From: JANXQE01 sp035651635
GTDB lineage: Bacteria > Verrucomicrobiota > Verrucomicrobiia > Limisphaerales > UBA8199
Reading direction: 5' to 3'
Assembly (NCBI GenBank): GCA_035651635.1
Contig: DASRFK010000082.1
Span: 53,197 to 117,196 of the forward strand
DNA: 64,000 bases
The notes below the pieces were generated by a model. The model was not told where the DNA came from and did not search any database. It saw only the letters and a program-made list of their open reading frames with translations. Positions 8,369 to 16,256 of the stretch are shown here, piece after piece. Numbering within the stretch: the first letter of the stretch is position 1; every line of letters starts with the position of its first letter. A program made the translations under genes and the position numbers.

Positions 8369-9224
8369 AGTACTGATAGACCTTCTGCGCCCAGGCGGTG
8401 TCGGATAATTCCGGCCAGTTATCTTTGGCGAAGTGCGGCGCGTTGGCGAGTTTTTCCCTGGTGACATCCGCCAGGAGAGTCTTTTGGTCCGGGGCAAGCT
8501 TCACCGCGCTGGGCGGAAGCGCATAATAATTGTTCCCGAGATTCAGCTCGGACCCCGGAGCGAGCACGACGAAGAGCTCGCGGCCTCTCGGCACGTTCAA
8601 GACAAGCGTTTGGACTTTGCCAATGGACTGACGCTCCTTGTCAAGTACTGCCACGCCGATCAGCTCAGAGGCTTTTCGCACCGCCTTAAACCAGGCCGTA
8701 GTCGAGCCCGCGGCGGGTTGCCAGCTTGGCGTTTGGCCAAAATAACCATCGACGTTGTTGAGAAGGTTGGTGGAGAGATTCTGATCCAGATCGCGCGTGA
8801 TTTGTGGCGCCTGCGTCACTTTGTGTTTGTCGACCTTGAGCCGAACGTCGCCCTTTTTGGCTTGTGTGAATGCGCCGGGAGGGACAGCCACACGCGTCTC
8901 GCCAACGCCCAAAACACCTCCGATGCCGATTACCGCGTACAGGATACGGCCTGAGTCCTGGTCCAGGACGAAATCGTCGATCTTGCCGGTGCGCTGCTGA
9001 TCGGAACTGAGCACCGGCTCACCGATCAATTTGTCGGCCCGCTCGACACTGTCGGGTGCCGCCTGGTCCGGCTGAGCCGGCGCGCTGGCCTGCGCGGTCG
9101 TCGTGCCGGCGAACTCGGGGGGAGAGCTTCCACCCTGTTGGAAGTCGGCCTGTTGACGGTTGTGCATGCAACCCGCAGCCAGGACGAAAGACAAGGCGGC
9201 CAAGGTCGTGTTCCTGACGTTCAT
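8286..9224 (-). CDS. PRC-barrel domain lipoprotein
   Basis: 312 residues. The N-terminus MNVRNTTLAALSFVLAAGCM ends in a lipobox (LAAGC, Cys19), so it is probably a lipid-anchored envelope protein. Two PRC-barrel-like modules follow: one at ~63-120 (LIGEPVLSSDQQRTGKIDDF) and one at ~187-235 (ASELIGVAVLDKERQSIGKV). The linkers are Pro/Ala/Gln-rich. Start is the ATG at 9224, with an unusually good Shine-Dalgarno for this region (AAAAGGAGAATTT-ATG). PRC-barrels bind partner proteins or ligands; the substrate here is unknown. Its 3' end overlaps the topoisomerase gene. Confidence 0.88.
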   Translation of the reverse strand: MNVRNTTLAALSFVLAAGCMHNRQQADFQQGGSSPPEFAGTTTAQASAPAQPDQAAPDSVERADKLIGEPVLSSDQQRTGKIDDFVLDQDSGRILYAVIGIGGVLGVGETRVAVPPGAFTQAKKGDVRLKVDKHKVTQAPQITRDLDQNLSTNLLNNVDGYFGQTPSWQPAAGSTTAWFKAVRKASELIGVAVLDKERQSIGKVQTLVLNVPRGRELFVVLAPGSELNLGNNYYALPPSAVKLAPDQKTLLADVTREKLANAPHFAKDNWPELSDTAWAQKVYQYYGQPATFETGTLQPTGRTQTSAPDQKH

Positions 9225-9507
9225 AAATTCTCCTTTTGCCGGTGGGCGCTGTTTTCCTTATCCCGTGTGGCACCCAGTTCAGCGTAGGTTACCGTGACCG
9301 GCGTTCAAATGGGGTTTAGCACCCGAGATCCTCGAAAGCGACTGAAGAGCGCAGACCCGCCGCGGCGGGTGTCTCCCGCGTATCGCGGTAGAACATGTCC
9401 CTATTTTGCGCCGCTAACGCCAGCCGATAGGTTGCCTTCGGCCCGCGCGTTTGCTGAGGCTGGTGTCACGCCAGGCATTCCACACTGACGCAGCCGGTCG
9501 CAATTTT

Positions 9508-10638
9508 ATGGCCAAAGGGAACAAGTCCGGATTTTCCTCGAGGGAGGGCGGAACACGTCGACAATTCGTTCGCATGATGGGCGTCATCGGGCTGGGGGCT
9601 GCTGCGGCGGCGCGTGCAGCCGCGCAAGGCGCAGACCTATCTGGGAATGCTCAAGGGACCGCGACTGGCCCCGGGGAGATCCCGCGCCGCCGCCTCGGGC
9701 GCGCGAATGTGGAAGTTTCGGCTTTGGGAGTAGGGGGCCACCACCTGGGTGATTTCGAGAATCCGGATGAAGCGCTGCGGCTCATTCAGGAGGCCCTGGA
9801 CGCCGGGATCACCTTCTTCGACAACTGCTGGGAGTACTACAACGGGGAAACGGAAAATATCCTGGGGCGTGGTTTGAAGGGCCGGCGCGAGCAGGCGTTT
9901 GTCATGACGAAAGTCTGCACGCATGGGCGGAGCGGGGAGCTGGCCTTGAGAATGCTCGAACAATCTTTGCGCCGACTCCAGACGGACCATCTCGACCTTT
10001 GGCAAATCCACGCCATCAGCTACGACAACGATCCGGATTTGGCCTATGCCAAGGGGGGCGTGATCGAAGCGCTCGCTCAGGCCAAACAACAGGGCAAAAC
10101 CCGTTTTGTCGGGTTTAGCGGCCACAAAGATCCGGCCTTTCACCTGCGCATGTTGGAGCTGGGATACCCCTTCGATACGGTGCAGATGCCGCTCAATCCG
10201 TTCGACGCAAATTACCACAGCTTCGAGCAGCAGGTGCTGCCCGAAGCCACCCGGCGCGGCATTGCGGTTCTGGGCATGAAAAGCATGGGCGGCACAGCTG
10301 ACGCGGTCAAAAAGGGGGCAGTTACGGCTGCTGAGTTGCTTCGTTACGCCATGAGCTTGCCTGTCGCGGTCACTATTTCAGGGATGGACTCGTTGGGAAT
10401 CTTTCATCAAAACCTGGAAATCGCTCGTGGGTTCAAGCCGATGTCCGCTTCAGAAATGGACGCGCTGCGAGCCAAGTGCGCGGCGGTGGCTGCGGACGGC
10501 CGGTTCGAGGTCTATAAAGGCTCGTTACGCTTCGACAACCCGATGACTCGCCTGCCGCACGGTTTTCCCATCGACCAGGCACAGAAAGAGGTAAAGCGCA
10601 TGCTGAAAAAAGGCAGCGGAACGTGGGAGCCGGTTTAA
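9508..10638 (+). CDS. Aldo/keto reductase with Tat signal (first of a tandem pair)
   Basis: 376 residues from the ATG at 9508. A twin-arginine signal (TRRQFV at 16-21, then an Ala-rich hydrophobic stretch) implies export folded, presumably with cofactor. The reductase barrel follows from ~55. Catalytic tetrad candidates: the Asp and Tyr of DNCWEYYNGET, the Lys of VMTKVCTHG and the His of LDLWQIHAIS. An upstream in-frame TTG/ATG region (9451) would add 19 residues before the Tat motif and is less likely. The next gene is a close paralogue 38 bp downstream. The substrate cannot be told. Confidence 0.9.
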   Translation: MAKGNKSGFSSREGGTRRQFVRMMGVIGLGAAAAARAAAQGADLSGNAQGTATGPGEIPRRRLGRANVEVSALGVGGHHLGDFENPDEALRLIQEALDAGITFFDNCWEYYNGETENILGRGLKGRREQAFVMTKVCTHGRSGELALRMLEQSLRRLQTDHLDLWQIHAISYDNDPDLAYAKGGVIEALAQAKQQGKTRFVGFSGHKDPAFHLRMLELGYPFDTVQMPLNPFDANYHSFEQQVLPEATRRGIAVLGMKSMGGTADAVKKGAVTAAELLRYAMSLPVAVTISGMDSLGIFHQNLEIARGFKPMSASEMDALRAKCAAVAADGRFEVYKGSLRFDNPMTRLPHGFPIDQAQKEVKRMLKKGSGTWEPV

Positions 10639-10676
10639 GCACTAAAGACCCTTCCGCCCGCACACTTCTATAAACA

Positions 10677-11777
10677 ATGAACACACAATTTCGCGAAGAA
10701 AATTCGCCCGCTTCAACCGGACGGGTTTCCGATCCGGCCAGAAGGGAATTCCTGCGCAACGGCGTGGTGGCAACCGCCGGCGCGCTGGTTTTGCCGGCCC
10801 TGACAGCCGGTTCCGGTGGCGGCTCGGCAAACGCCCAAGGTCTCAACCCCACGCCGGGAGCTGTCCCGCGCAAGGGTTTTGGCCGCACGGGGCTCCAGGT
10901 TTCCATTTTTGGTGTGGGTGGTTATCACCTCGGCACGCTTCCGTCTCAGGATGAAGTCGACCGGTTGGTCCACGAAGCTATTGATAGTGGGGTCAATTTT
11001 TTCGACAATGCATGGGAGTATCACGAGGGGAGAAGCGAGGAATTGCTCGGGCACGCGTTGCAAGGACGGCGTGACAAAGTGTTTTTGATGACCAAGGTTT
11101 GCACGCACGGACGGGACAAGAAAGTCGGCCTGCAGCAACTCGATGAGTCTCTGAAACGGTTGCGGACCGATCACCTGGATCTGTGGCAAATCCATGAAGT
11201 GATTTACGAAAACGATCCCGACCTGCATTTCGCGAAAGGTGGAGTAGTCGAGGCGCTCTCGCAGGCCAAAAAAGAGGGAAAGGTGCGTTTTGTGGGTTTC
11301 ACGGGGCATAAAAGCCCGGCGATTCATTTGAAAATGCTCGCCCACGAGTACCCGTTCGATTCGGTGCAAATGCCGCTGAATTGTTTCGATGGGACCTACC
11401 GCAGCTTTGAGCAACACGTTTTGCCCGTCGTCGAGCGGCGCGGGATCGCCGCTTTAGGGATGAAAAGTCTCGGTGGGGACGGCCAGCCTTTATTGCACGG
11501 AGCCGTAACGGTGGAGGAGGCGTTGCGCTATGCGATGAGCCTGCCCGTCGCCACCACGATCTGTGGGATTGATTCCTTGGCAGTGCTGCGGCAGAACCTG
11601 GAACTGGCGCGCAGCTTTAAACCGATGACCTCGGACGAGATGCAGGCGTTACGAGATCGCTGCGCGGCATTGGCTGCGGACGGGCACCTCGAACTTTACA
11701 AGTCCACCAAAAAGTACGACGCCGATGTTGGCCGTGAGCAACATGGCTATCCCTCGCAGGAATTGTTGCCGGTGTGA
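10677..11777 (+). CDS. Aldo/keto reductase with Tat-like signal (second of a tandem pair)
   Basis: 366 residues, clearly paralogous with the preceding gene throughout the barrel (shared blocks TKVCTHG, RTDHLDLWQIH, KGGVVEALSQAK, YPFDSVQMPLN). The signal has RREFLRNGV at 22-30 followed by a hydrophobic Ala/Leu segment. Catalytic residues are retained (DNAWEYHEGRSE, MTKVCTH, LWQIHEV). The tandem arrangement suggests duplication, possibly with different substrates. Followed 27 bp later by a stress-type protein that may share the transcript. Confidence 0.9.
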   Translation: MNTQFREENSPASTGRVSDPARREFLRNGVVATAGALVLPALTAGSGGGSANAQGLNPTPGAVPRKGFGRTGLQVSIFGVGGYHLGTLPSQDEVDRLVHEAIDSGVNFFDNAWEYHEGRSEELLGHALQGRRDKVFLMTKVCTHGRDKKVGLQQLDESLKRLRTDHLDLWQIHEVIYENDPDLHFAKGGVVEALSQAKKEGKVRFVGFTGHKSPAIHLKMLAHEYPFDSVQMPLNCFDGTYRSFEQHVLPVVERRGIAALGMKSLGGDGQPLLHGAVTVEEALRYAMSLPVATTICGIDSLAVLRQNLELARSFKPMTSDEMQALRDRCAALAADGHLELYKSTKKYDADVGREQHGYPSQELLPV

Positions 11778-11804
11778 ATAAACGGCCCCGCCTGGATAAA
11801 AAGC

Positions 11805-12359
11805 ATGAACGCGATCATTTTCTGCACTGCCCCCGGTGAGGTCAGAGCCCTGCGCATTTTGAATGAACTGCGGAGCTGTGGCTTTCCGGAAGCTCAACTC
11901 TCGGTCCTGTCGCCGGAGCACGCATTGGCGGGCGGTTTCGGGCCAACCGACACACCTGACGCACAGCCGGCGCGCAGCCCTGATTGGGGCCCGGCCGAAA
12001 TGCCGGTTATCTTGAGCGGGCTCGTGCATCGAACCTGTATGACCCGGCCCAAACTGGGCAGGTTAATGGGGGCCGGCCCCTTGATGCTGGGATTGAACGC
12101 ACCTTCCGCCAAAAGCGAGGGTGATGGATTCGCGGGCGAACTGGCGAATGCCGGCTTGCCTGGCGCACTGGCCGCTCATTACGAGCAGCAGCTCGCGGCA
12201 GGTAAGATACTCATTTCCGCTCAGGCGGCCAATCCGGAGGAATGCTTGCGCGTCCAGGCCGCGTTGGGAGCGGCCCGGGCGGAAGACATTATCGTGCGCG
12301 CGGAAACCAGCTCGCACGAGACGGATCGCCGGTTGGAGCAATACGGGCGCGCGGCCTAA
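11805..12359 (+). CDS. Hypothetical protein, general-stress 17M-like domain
   Basis: 184 residues, no signal peptide. The N-terminal half starts with a beta-alpha-beta unit (MNAIIFCTAP, then a helix, then QLSVLSPE). The C-terminal part (HYEQQLAAGKILISAQAANP, helix, DIIVRAETS) resembles the repeated fold of small general-stress proteins (YflT/17M type), where a Gly-containing strand ILISA follows a helix. The middle is Gly/Ala-rich and could pack against a membrane. Family assignment is tentative. Likely cotranscribed with the aldo/keto reductases upstream. Confidence 0.65.
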   Translation: MNAIIFCTAPGEVRALRILNELRSCGFPEAQLSVLSPEHALAGGFGPTDTPDAQPARSPDWGPAEMPVILSGLVHRTCMTRPKLGRLMGAGPLMLGLNAPSAKSEGDGFAGELANAGLPGALAAHYEQQLAAGKILISAQAANPEECLRVQAALGAARAEDIIVRAETSSHETDRRLEQYGRAA

Positions 12360-12509
12360 GTAAAGCCGGTTGGGCCTTTTCGAACAGCTGATGTTATTTT
12401 TTACGGGAGGAAACGGAGAAAACAGAGTTTTTTGCCTCTGTTCGCTCTGGTATTTCTCCTGTTCAAATAACTCCAGTTGTTTGGAGACACTACCCCATGG
12501 GTCAGCCAC

Positions 12510-12662
12510 TCAGATAACGCCCAGCAACCAGAGGATCAGCAGAATCAAAAGGATCGTGCCGAGACCGCCGCTGGGAGCATAGCCCCAACCCCGGCTGTAC
12601 GGCCACGCCGGCGCCGATCCGACCGCCAGCACCAGTAGAACTATCAATAGGATGAGTAACAT
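12510..12662 (-). CDS. DUF3309-family small hydrophobic peptide (50 aa)
   Basis: Fifty residues, begins MLLILLIVLLVLAVGSAPAW, has the conserved centre PYSRGWGYAPSGGLG and ends in a second hydrophobic run (TILLILLILWLLGVI). Two transmembrane helices joined by a Gly/Pro-rich turn are the hallmark of DUF3309 proteins. Their role is unknown; they are abundant in soil and rhizosphere bacteria. It lies alone, convergent with the gene ending at 12359. Confidence 0.85.
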   Translation of the reverse strand: MLLILLIVLLVLAVGSAPAWPYSRGWGYAPSGGLGTILLILLILWLLGVI

Positions 12663-13129
12663 AATAGGTATTTGTTTGGCTCAAACCTCGAAGCGGACGG
12701 CCCGCACTCCTATGGGGTCTGCACCCAAATACCTTCGATTAGTTCTCTCCTGCTACAGCTTTGTTGAAGACGGCGCAGGGCGATACCACTGCCGCGTTCG
12801 TCAGTTCGGTTCAGACACCACGTTCAGCACCCGCCGGGTCGGCAGCATGAGTCGAATCATGGTTTGGTCGGCCCGAAGTGTTGCCCATTCAGGGCAGCAT
12901 GATGTTTATCACTCCCTGACCCAGGCCATCGGCCTGGAGGCCTCAGGCCTGGGCTATGCTCGGTCGGCCCGTTGGGCCGAGCTGCGGGCGGAGGCTGGTA
13001 TAAAGCCGACTTTGGCGCCCATCGGTTAGCTGCCCGCCGATAGTTCTGGGTGCACTGATTTTGGGGGGATTGTGTCCCACGATTTTGAATTTTCATATCT
13101 TTCGCGAAGTTTTTGTGGCAAGGGAAAGT
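12663..13129. other. Intergenic region upstream of recF
   Basis: About 465 bp without a credible gene. It holds a pair of triloop hairpins (listed separately) and direct repeats of AGGCCT-like sequence. Promoters for recF (plus strand) and the DUF3309 gene (minus strand) should lie here; none is clear enough to call. Confidence 0.5.
12921..12980. repeat. Pair of perfect triloop hairpins
   Basis: CCAGGCC-ATC-GGCCTGG at 12921-12937 and TCGGCCC-GTT-GGGCCGA at 12964-12980, each 7 bp of stem with a 3-base loop. The architecture matches the 4892-4976 cluster although the stems differ, as expected if the fold rather than the sequence is conserved. Confidence 0.7.
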
Positions 13130-14206
13130 ATGCATCTGGCGCAACTGAAGGTTCGTGATTTTCGCAATTACGCGCGCCTGGATGCGGAGTTCGCACCGGG
13201 ATTTCATTTGCTATTGGGAGATAATGCCCAAGGTAAAACCAATATCCTGGAGGCCATTTATCTGATCGCCACTTTGCGATCTTTCCGCGGGGTGGGCGGG
13301 GCGCAATTGGTCCGGCACGGGCAAAAAGGCTACTTCATTGGGAGCCAAATTGTGGGCCAGGGTGAGCACGAGACGAAAATGTATTGGTCGGCGCGCGAAC
13401 GAAGCTTAACCCTGGATGGGCGGCCGGTCCGAAAGCTGACTGATTATCTTGGCGTTTTGCGGACGGTGGTATTTTGCTCGGAAGACACGCTGCTGGTCAA
13501 GGGCCCGAGCCGGGCGCGGCGCCGGTTCCTGGATTTGCTGCTGTCCCAAACGCATCCGATCTACCTGCCCTTGCTGCAACGCTACACGCACACGCTGCGC
13601 TCGCGCAATGCGCTGCTCAAGCGGGCGGTTCCCGACCCCATCGCGCTGGAAAGCTTTTCAAAAGAACTCGTTATCACGGGGGAAGGCATTATGCGGTTTC
13701 GCCAGGAACTGGTGCCGGGATTTGGCCCGCTGGCGCAGCAGGCATACCGGCGTATTTCCAACGACGCCGAAGAATTGCGCCTCGAGTACGCGCCCAGCGT
13801 GAAACAGGACTTTTCCGTGAATTTGGCTCAAAGCCAGGCGCGGGAGCGAGTGTACCGCTCGACATTAGTGGGTCCCCACCGGGATGAGCTGGGATTGAGC
13901 CTTAATGATCGGCCGGCCGCGCACTTCGGCAGCGAAGGGCAGAAGCGCACGCTGGCCATCGCCTTGAAGATGGCGCAGGCGGAGTACCTCACGGCGTTGC
14001 ATGGAGCTCCGCCGGTGTTGCTCATCGATGATGTGATGGGCGAATTGGATCTTAAACGGAGAAGCGGGCTGGTGCCGTTGCTCGAACGAGCGCACCAGGC
14101 GCGCGGCCAGGTGTTCATGACGGCTACGGAAGAAAACTGGCCTCAGGAACTGGGCCGCGAGGTGCAGCGGTGGGCGGTAAAAGCAGGCACGATCGGCAAA
14201 TGCTAA
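13130..14206 (+). CDS. recF: DNA replication and repair protein RecF
   Basis: SMC-like ATPase that helps load RecA at gaps through RecO/RecR. The ATG at 13130 (preceded by AAGGGAAAGT) gives 358 residues; upstream in-frame codons lack similarity. The Walker A loop GDNAQGKTN lies near residues 31-39, the ABC-type signature FGSEGQKRTLAIALK near 265-280 and the Walker B VLLIDDVMGELD near 300-311. In many bacteria recF sits with dnaA-dnaN-gyrB; here it does not, so it is detached from an origin cluster. Confidence 0.95.
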   Translation: MHLAQLKVRDFRNYARLDAEFAPGFHLLLGDNAQGKTNILEAIYLIATLRSFRGVGGAQLVRHGQKGYFIGSQIVGQGEHETKMYWSARERSLTLDGRPVRKLTDYLGVLRTVVFCSEDTLLVKGPSRARRRFLDLLLSQTHPIYLPLLQRYTHTLRSRNALLKRAVPDPIALESFSKELVITGEGIMRFRQELVPGFGPLAQQAYRRISNDAEELRLEYAPSVKQDFSVNLAQSQARERVYRSTLVGPHRDELGLSLNDRPAAHFGSEGQKRTLAIALKMAQAEYLTALHGAPPVLLIDDVMGELDLKRRSGLVPLLERAHQARGQVFMTATEENWPQELGREVQRWAVKAGTIGKC

Positions 14207-14218
14207 ATCGGCTCGCGC

Positions 14219-14965
14219 TCACGCATAGCGGTTGCTCCAGTGGCGATTGGCGTGCACCAGGGTCGTTAAGAGTACCGCCACGATCCCGGTCAGGAAGATG
14301 CCATCGAATTTTCCAGCGCCACCAATTGAGGCGATCGGCGCGCCCAGCCCCCGGACTTTTCCCAGGTTCATCAAATCCGCGCCAATGAGGGTTCCCAGAC
14401 TGCCGGCAACGTAAGCCAGAGGGGCGGGGTTCCAACTGGAGAGCGATAAGGCCACTAAAGCTGTGATCAACGGTGGGATCAGAATCGGCACCGCGATCCC
14501 CACGCCCGGCACCGGCTTAGCCATCAGGTGCACGAGCAGACTGACGATGCCGACCGCGACCAGGCTTTTGCCCCACAGATCATGTTTAATGATCAAGTAA
14601 ATCGAGAGCAAAAACGGAATGACGGCTCCTCCCACATTTACGGCCAGAACCGTTCCGGGCGAATCGACCATCACCGGCACGACGTATTGGACGCCGAAGA
14701 ATTCTACGACTTCGCCGGCGCGTTCATGACCACCCGGCAGATGCGCAATCGGGATGTTCACGTAGCTGCCCAACAGGGACAGAAGCAACAAACTGAGCAG
14801 GTAACGCCGGTTGATCCCCATGCTTTCGAAGACGTACTGGAGGATCCCGATTTGGACGAGGGCCACCATCAAGGCCAGCAACCCCCAAAACGCCACAAAG
14901 AAAATCAGAGTGATTGGCCCGTAAAACATAACCCGGGCAACATTCACCAACCGGCGGGAGTTCAC
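14219..14965 (-). CDS. DUF1614 family integral membrane protein
   Basis: 248 residues from a GTG start. Roughly six or seven hydrophobic segments: two at ~12-48, one at ~55-75, then several between 100 and 235. The centre has the family pattern SYVNIPIAHLPGG and a conserved acidic/Gly tail (IGADLMNLGKVRGLGAPIASIGGAGKFDGIF). Function of the family is unknown. Convergent with recF, 12 bp apart. Confidence 0.8.
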   Translation of the reverse strand: MNSRRLVNVARVMFYGPITLIFFVAFWGLLALMVALVQIGILQYVFESMGINRRYLLSLLLLSLLGSYVNIPIAHLPGGHERAGEVVEFFGVQYVVPVMVDSPGTVLAVNVGGAVIPFLLSIYLIIKHDLWGKSLVAVGIVSLLVHLMAKPVPGVGIAVPILIPPLITALVALSLSSWNPAPLAYVAGSLGTLIGADLMNLGKVRGLGAPIASIGGAGKFDGIFLTGIVAVLLTTLVHANRHWSNRYA

Positions 14966-15151
14966 AAGTCCGCAAGGGGCTTCAAGACCCGGGGAGACTC
15001 AACCACGGATGGACACGCATAGACACGGATGAGAACAGCATCGAAGACGAGTTTGGGGGGATGAGGTTGAGCCTGGTTGACGCAAGCTCGGATGACCCCC
15101 AACTCACGCAAGGCTTTCGTTCGGCTTTTGCCTCATTATCTTCAACCCGCT

Positions 15152-15901
15152 ATGCGCGTTGAAATTTGTGTCGATTCAGCCGAGGGCGCTTTTGCCGCCG
15201 AGCGCGGCGGGGCGGACCGGGTGGAACTTTGCGATAACTTGATGGAAGGAGGAACAACCCCGAGCGCCGGCTGTATCAAGGTGGCGCGTCGGGGACTGAA
15301 AATTGGCCTGCAAGTGATTATCCGTCCCCGGGGCGGTGATTTTCTTTATACAGATAGCGAACTGGAGGTCATGCGTGAGGATATTCGCATGGCCAAGGAC
15401 CTGGGGGCAGACGGTGTGGTCCTGGGCTGCCTGACGGCGGAGGGCGACATCGATTGTGTCCGCGTAGAAGAACTGATTGGGCTGGCGCGGCCGCTGAACG
15501 TGACGTTTCACCGCGCGTTCGATATGTGCCGCAATCCGCAAGCGGCGCTTGAGGAACTCGTCAAGCTGGGGGTGGAGCGGGTGTTGACCTCCGGACAGGA
15601 GGCTTCGTGTCTTGAAGGGCTGGACCTGATCGCTTCCCTCGAGAAACAAGCTGCCGGACGGATCATTGTGATGCCCGGCGGGGGAATTACTCCGAGGAAT
15701 GTTTCCCGCATTATCGCGGGGACGGGAGTGAAGGAAGTGCATCTGAGCGCCCGCGCGGCTGCGGAAAGCGGCATGGAATATCGCAACTCGCGCGTTTTTA
15801 TGGGCGGAACATTGCGGCCGGCCGAGTTCAGCTGGAAGGCTACCGACGAGGGGATTGTGCGCGGGGTGGTGAATGCAGTATCAGGGCCTCGGGCCTTTTG
15901 A
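15152..15901 (+). CDS. cutC: Copper homeostasis protein CutC
   Basis: 249-residue TIM-barrel protein of the CutC family, linked to copper tolerance although its biochemical activity is debated. The family N-terminus MRVEICVDSAEGAFAAERGG starts at the ATG at 15152; the open frame upstream (TTG at 15077) has no family match. Further motifs: GADRVELCDNLMEGGTTPS (~25-43), VTFHRAFDM (~120) and MPGGGITPRNV (~180). The last 29 bp overlap an alternative upstream extension of the next gene, not the chosen one. Confidence 0.92.
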   Translation: MRVEICVDSAEGAFAAERGGADRVELCDNLMEGGTTPSAGCIKVARRGLKIGLQVIIRPRGGDFLYTDSELEVMREDIRMAKDLGADGVVLGCLTAEGDIDCVRVEELIGLARPLNVTFHRAFDMCRNPQAALEELVKLGVERVLTSGQEASCLEGLDLIASLEKQAAGRIIVMPGGGITPRNVSRIIAGTGVKEVHLSARAAAESGMEYRNSRVFMGGTLRPAEFSWKATDEGIVRGVVNAVSGPRAF

Positions 15902-15989
15902 TGGCTCGCAGCAAGGATTAATAGGACGCTTGCGAGGGTGCGCGAAATTCGTGGCGGAGGGCTTGACCCGAGAGTACGCTGGCGAGGTT

Positions 15990-16226
15990 ATGAATCGGAG
16001 TCGGATCGAGGCTGCGGTTGAACGCAATCTACCGTTCACGCTGCGGATGGCTGATGGCAAGGAGTACCACGTGCCTCACCGTGATTATATTTCATTTCCT
16101 CCCAGAGGCGCTTTTGTGGTCGTTTACGATGAACAGGAACACGTGTTTGTGTTGCCCTTGCTGACCATGACAGGACTGACCTATCAGTCAGAATCGTCAA
16201 AGGCTAAGGGATCTTCGCAAAGCTAA
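15990..16226 (+). CDS. Small hypothetical protein (78 aa)
   Basis: Starts MNRSRIEAAVERNLPFTLRM and is predicted beta-rich afterwards (YHVPHRDYISFPP, AFVVVYDEQEHVFVLPLL). The pattern of a short helix followed by a small beta-sheet recalls compact regulatory or toxin-antitoxin-associated proteins, but I recognise no family. Start set at the ATG at 15990 because the longer upstream frame overlaps cutC. 88 bp after cutC on the same strand. Confidence 0.6.
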   Translation: MNRSRIEAAVERNLPFTLRMADGKEYHVPHRDYISFPPRGAFVVVYDEQEHVFVLPLLTMTGLTYQSESSKAKGSSQS

Positions 16227-16256
16227 AGGGACCTTTGCTATCGCGCATGATGCGGC

